From NCBI GenBank assembly GCA_964572855.1, contig CAZNGF010000083.1, positions 1-8,606 of the forward strand: a stretch of 8,606 nucleotides of DNA, read 5' to 3'. Position 1 is the first letter of the stretch, and the number at the start of each line of letters is the position of its first letter. The stretch is from CAZNGF01 sp964572855. Its GTDB lineage: Bacteria; Bipolaricaulota; Bipolaricaulia; RBG-16-55-9; JAJCYT01. Position numbers and translations under genes: made by a program. The notes under the pieces were generated by a model, which saw only the letters and a list, made by a program, of their open reading frames with translations, was not told where the DNA came from and searched no databases. Shown in pieces: positions 6,550 through 8,606 of this stretch.

Positions 6550-6574
6550 GGCGCGATGAATCGCGCCCCTACAC
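6549..6574. repeat. Palindromic repeat, copy 2 (inverted orientation)
   Basis: GGGCGCGAT (6549-6557) and ATCGCGCCC (6560-6568) form a perfect 9-bp stem; CCTACAC ends the unit at 6574. Read on the minus strand it starts GTGTAGGGG and has ATTCAT at its centre, exactly as copy 1, while the stem bases differ (GCGCG instead of GTCCC) with complementary changes on both sides. Its right end, CCCCTACAC, is the reverse complement of the left end of copy 1. Confidence 0.7.
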
Positions 6575-6586
6575 CCAAGAACCACT

Positions 6587-6609
6587 GTGCTCGTCTACTA
6601 GACGAGCAC
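6587..6609. repeat. Perfect 10-bp hairpin with 3-nt loop
   Basis: GTGCTCGTCT and AGACGAGCAC flank an ACT loop. The structure would be very stable in RNA from either strand. There is no T-run on the plus side. It could mark the 3' end of the exported-protein transcript or belong to the neighbouring repeat cluster. Confidence 0.5.
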
Positions 6610-6630
6610 GAGACGCCTCCAAACGGTACG

Positions 6631-6669
6631 ACGCGCGGGATGCGGCCCCCGGGCCAGCGTCCCGCGCGT
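6631..6669. terminator. Large GC-rich hairpin, possible terminator or operator
   Basis: ACGCGCGGGA (6631-6640) pairs with TCCCGCGCGT (6660-6669); inside, GC-GGCCC (6642-6648) pairs with GGGCC-A-GC (6651-6658). The nearly continuous stem ends right beside the -35 region of the next promoter. It may terminate upstream transcription (only a short T-rich tail, TTCGTTA, follows) or be an operator for the adjacent RHH protein. The palindrome is certain; the role is inferred. Confidence 0.4.
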
Positions 6670-6672
6670 TCG

Positions 6673-6702
6673 TTAGCGCCCCCCGCAATGCGCACCTATA
6701 AT
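6673..6702 (+). promoter_or_regulatory. Promoter with perfect TATAAT for RHH-NaPRT operon
   Basis: TATAAT (6697-6702) is a perfect -10 box. A weak -35, TTAGCG (6673-6678, three consensus matches), lies 18 nt upstream. Only six bases separate the -10 from the A of the ATG at 6709, so predicted initiation falls on the start codon. Confidence 0.6.
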
Positions 6703-6708
6703 GAGCCG

Positions 6709-6897
6709 ATGCGACGGGTCAACTGGACCGTGACCGAAGCCCAGCACCAGGCGCTCAAGCGCCTGAGCGAACGCACGGGGTTGTCCATCTCCGAGCTCGT
6801 GCGCCGCTCGCTGGACGAGTACTTGAGCCGGGTCGCTTCGGGGTCTTCCACGCCCTTTCCCAGCGCCAGCGAGGAACGCACTCATGAGCCAGAGTAA
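6709..6897 (+). CDS. Small ribbon-helix-helix DNA-binding protein
   Basis: This 62-residue protein has the RHH (CopG/Arc-like) pattern: an N-terminal beta strand RRVNWTVTE (2-10), helix A (about 10-23, AQHQALKRLSERT), the turn GLSIS (24-28) and helix B (SELVRRSLDEYLSR, 28-41), then a polar Ser/Pro/Glu-rich tail. RHH proteins dimerise and insert the paired strand into the major groove. ATG 6709 is chosen because the strand begins there and the TATAAT at 6697-6702 would start transcription at this A. No Shine-Dalgarno precedes it, so the mRNA is probably leaderless. ATG 6688 is in frame but lies upstream of the predicted start site. The gene overlaps the NaPRT start by 14 nt, so co-translation and autoregulation of the pair are likely. 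An antitoxin is an alternative, but no toxin gene is adjacent. Confidence 0.8.
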   Translation: MRRVNWTVTEAQHQALKRLSERTGLSISELVRRSLDEYLSRVASGSSTPFPSASEERTHEPE

Positions 6898-8068
6898 GCG
6901 CCGCTTCGACGTGGCCACCGAGGCCGAGATTCTCCAAGGGCGCACAACCGACGTCTACTTCGAGCGCGCCCACGAGATCATGGCGGCCAAGGGCATCGAC
7001 AAACGCGTCAAAATGGAGATCCGGCTGCGCAGCTTCCCCAACGGTTGGGACTGGGGCGTGCTGGCCGGCCTGGGCGAGGCGCTGCGCTTCCTGGAGGGCC
7101 ACCCGCTCAACGTCTGGTCGCTGCCCGAGGGGGCGGTGTTCCGCGCCCGCGAGCCCGTCATGACCATCGAGGCCAACTACGCCGACTTCGACGTGCTGGA
7201 GACGGCGCTGCTGGGCTTTTTGTGCCAAGCCAGCGGGATCGCGACCAAGGCCGCGCGCTGCGTGATCGCGGCCCAGGGCCGGCCCGTCTACAGCTTCGGG
7301 GTGCGGCGTGTCCACCCCGCGATCGGCCCGATGGTGGACCGCTCCGCCTTCATCGGCGGCTGCGAGGGCGTGGCCAGCGTGCTGGGCGCCGAGCGCATGG
7401 GCGAGGCCGCCGTGGGCACGATCCCGCACGCGCTCATCCTGATCCTGGAGGACTCGACCACGGCCGCGCTCATGTTCGACCAGGTCGTGGACCCTTCCGT
7501 CCCGCGCGTCGTGCTGGTGGACACGTTCGGCGACGAGAAGTTCGAGGCGCTGGAGAACGCCAACCTGTTGGGCGAAAAGCTCTACGCCGTGCGCCTGGAC
7601 ACCCCGTCCTCGCGGCGCGGCGACATGCTGGAGATCGCCCGCGAGGTGCGCTGGGAGCTCGACATCCACGGACACGGGCACGTCAAGATCTTCATCTCCG
7701 GCGGCCTGGACGAGGAGCTCATCCCCGCGCTCAACCCCGTGGCCGACGCCTACGGCGTCGGAACCTCGATCTCCAACGCGCGCGTGCTGGATTTCGCCCT
7801 CGACATCGTCGAGATCGAGGGCGAGCCCGTGAGCAAGCGCGGCAAGCTGTCGGGCGTGAAACAGTTGTTCGTGTGCCCGGAATGCGGCGAACGCCTGGTC
7901 CACCTCTGGGACGCGGGCCCGCAACGCTGTCCTAATTGCAACAACGGCAAGCCCGCAGCGCAGCTCGTCCCCGCACTCGACGGCGGCAAGCTCGTCAAGG
8001 ACCCACCCTCACCGCAACAGATCAGGGAATACGTGCGCTCGCAGCTTCCGGATTCGCTTGAATCATAG
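6884..8068 (+). CDS. Nicotinate phosphoribosyltransferase, Thermoplasma-type with C-terminal zinc ribbon
   Basis: NaPRT condenses nicotinate with PRPP to nicotinate mononucleotide, the entry step of the Preiss-Handler NAD salvage route. The product has 394 residues. Recognisable parts are the N-terminal YFERAHEIM segment (25-33), GVRRVHP (139-145, with the active-site Arg and His), the central barrel, the phosphate-binding SGGLDEE (272-278) and GVGTS (291-295). A C-terminal zinc ribbon has four cysteines in CPEC (331-334) and CPNC (349-352). A similar zinc-binding C-terminal domain is known from the Thermoplasma acidophilum enzyme. Nicotinamide or quinolinate specificity is less likely. ATG 6884 has GAGGAA (about 6871-6876) seven bases upstream, inside the RHH gene, which it overlaps by 14 nt. 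The two genes should share the promoter at 6673-6702. No terminator with a T-run follows. Confidence 0.93.
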   Translation: MSQSKRRFDVATEAEILQGRTTDVYFERAHEIMAAKGIDKRVKMEIRLRSFPNGWDWGVLAGLGEALRFLEGHPLNVWSLPEGAVFRAREPVMTIEANYADFDVLETALLGFLCQASGIATKAARCVIAAQGRPVYSFGVRRVHPAIGPMVDRSAFIGGCEGVASVLGAERMGEAAVGTIPHALILILEDSTTAALMFDQVVDPSVPRVVLVDTFGDEKFEALENANLLGEKLYAVRLDTPSSRRGDMLEIAREVRWELDIHGHGHVKIFISGGLDEELIPALNPVADAYGVGTSISNARVLDFALDIVEIEGEPVSKRGKLSGVKQLFVCPECGERLVHLWDAGPQRCPNCNNGKPAAQLVPALDGGKLVKDPPSPQQIREYVRSQLPDSLES

Positions 8069-8183
8069 GGCCCGCCGCGCTGGCGGAAATGGGAGAAAAC
8101 TGGAAAAGAAAACGAGGAAGGAAAGTAACAGTTAGCTTGTTGAGCGCTCCATTGTCAGGTAAACCGCACAGCGCGCCCTACCG
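8069..8183. other. Convergent intergenic region with purine-rich tract
   Basis: This is the gap between the converging NaPRT gene and the minus-strand gene. It holds a CCGCC-GCGCT-GGCGG hairpin (8072-8086) right after the NaPRT stop, then a strongly A/G-rich plus strand to about 8128. On the plus strand no T-tract follows the hairpin, so an intrinsic terminator is not supported. Composition shifts from GC-rich to AT-richer within this gap. Confidence 0.4.
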
Positions 8184-8606
8184 TCAGTCGTCAAATTTAA
8201 CATGACGGGTCGTTCTACCGCCACTGAATGACCTGATCGGCATACCATTCTCCCAACGGGCTTCCCGAGGACGTTCTTGACTCTCATTATACCAGATTTC
8301 AAAGGTATAAATTTTCCCAGGCTCAATCTGTCCAAAAGACTGACCTTCACTCAACTTAACATCGGAAAAGCCATTCCCCGTCTTAGAAGCCTCCCAAATC
8401 TTACGATCCCCATCGAGAATGGCGAAGTCGAACGTTGCATCTTCAAAAGCACGATCCCACGCACCGTCTGTTTGCGGAATCTTAATGGGAATAGCAGTAT
8501 CCTGACCAGAATAATCAAACCGCCGTACAGTTCTCCCAAACGGAAGATCACCCACATCCGGCCCTTCAAACTGGGCCCACTCCTTCGGAATAGCGAGCTC
8601 TTCTCG
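8184..8606 (-). CDS. Hypothetical protein, 3' end only; possibly BsuPI-like
   Basis: The frame is open from the window edge (8606) to the TGA at 8184, 140 codons, so the start lies outside. A GTG at 8555 is in frame but the frame continues past it without a stop. The middle part, TFDFAILDGDRKIWEAS, then GNGFSDVKLSEG and IEPGKIYTFEIWY, resembles the BsuPI intracellular proteinase-inhibitor fold (beta strands with DG..IW..S and a PG turn). This is a weak pattern match, not an identification. No cysteines or membrane segment are visible in this part. The region is less GC-rich than the rest of the window (22/60 G+C at 8281-8340), suggesting recent acquisition or a different genomic neighbourhood. 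Confidence 0.6.
   Translation of the reverse strand, partial: REELAIPKEWAQFEGPDVGDLPFGRTVRRFDYSGQDTAIPIKIPQTDGAWDRAFEDATFDFAILDGDRKIWEASKTGNGFSDVKLSEGQSFGQIEPGKIYTFEIWYNESQERPREARWENGMPIRSFSGGRTTRHVKFDD

Noticed and set aside
6463..6669. CRISPR-like array
   Set aside because: The units are palindromes of differing sequence and spacing, not identical direct repeats with uniform spacers, and no cas gene is nearby.
6541..6708. Longer RHH protein starting at ATG 6541 or ATG 6688
   Set aside because: The extra residues would be encoded by the palindromic repeats and promoter, and the TATAAT at 6697 lies downstream of both starts. The fold begins at 6709.
6755..7924. 389-codon minus-strand frame opposite NaPRT
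   Set aside because: It is antisense to an unmistakable enzyme gene and its product is Ala/His/Arg-rich without motifs.
8132..8350. 72-codon minus-strand frame overlapping the last gene
   Set aside because: It is a different frame of the same DNA. The frame at 8184-8606 is open to the edge and shows the better protein pattern.

Overview
The window is a densely coded, high-GC stretch of a bacterial chromosome. One counted 60-base line inside the adenosine deaminase gene (4201-4260) is 46/60 G+C. Housekeeping genes dominate: Rho, MurA, HflX, a family 2 glycosyltransferase, adenosine deaminase and nicotinate phosphoribosyltransferase. Three genes appear to start with TTG (hflX, rho, add) and one with GTG (murA). 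The lineage cannot be fixed from sequence alone. The combination of an archaeal/Thermoplasma-type NaPRT, an actinobacterial-like NTDN adenosine deaminase, GTGTAGGGG...ATTCAT palindromic repeats and a large secreted beta-rich protein of unknown function suggests an uncultured environmental phylum. Bipolaricaulota or Chloroflexota relatives are a guess only.

Left part, minus strand (1-3794): a likely single transcription unit reads right to left, GT2 glycosyltransferase -> rho -> murA -> hflX (cut by the window edge). A near-consensus promoter, TTGACT-N17-TATACT, lies just upstream of the glycosyltransferase. rho and murA are 36 nt apart, and murA and hflX overlap by 4 nt (TTGA). The rho leader holds a perfect 8-bp hairpin whose loop carries CTCCT, complementary to rho's own AGGAG, and a second 14-bp perfect palindrome lies further upstream.

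Middle, plus strand (3862-6439): divergent from the glycosyltransferase is adenosine deaminase (promoter TTGACG-N18-TATCAT). A GGCGCC-TTGG-GGCGCC palindrome sits between the two promoters. A 468-residue exported beta-rich protein of unknown function follows after a 122-nt gap that contains a strong hairpin.

The 269-nt gap at 6440-6708 is the structurally richest part: six consecutive inverted repeats, two of them variants of one repeat family in opposite orientation with different but internally complementary stems. It ends in a perfect TATAAT placed so that transcription would begin at the ATG of a small ribbon-helix-helix (RHH) protein, a predicted leaderless gene.

The RHH gene overlaps the start of nicotinate phosphoribosyltransferase (NAD salvage, with a C-terminal zinc ribbon), suggesting a regulator-enzyme pair. 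The last ~500 bases are visibly lower in GC (for example 22/60 at 8281-8340) and hold the 3' end of a minus-strand gene whose product faintly resembles the BsuPI proteinase-inhibitor family. No tRNA, rRNA, CRISPR array or transposase was seen.
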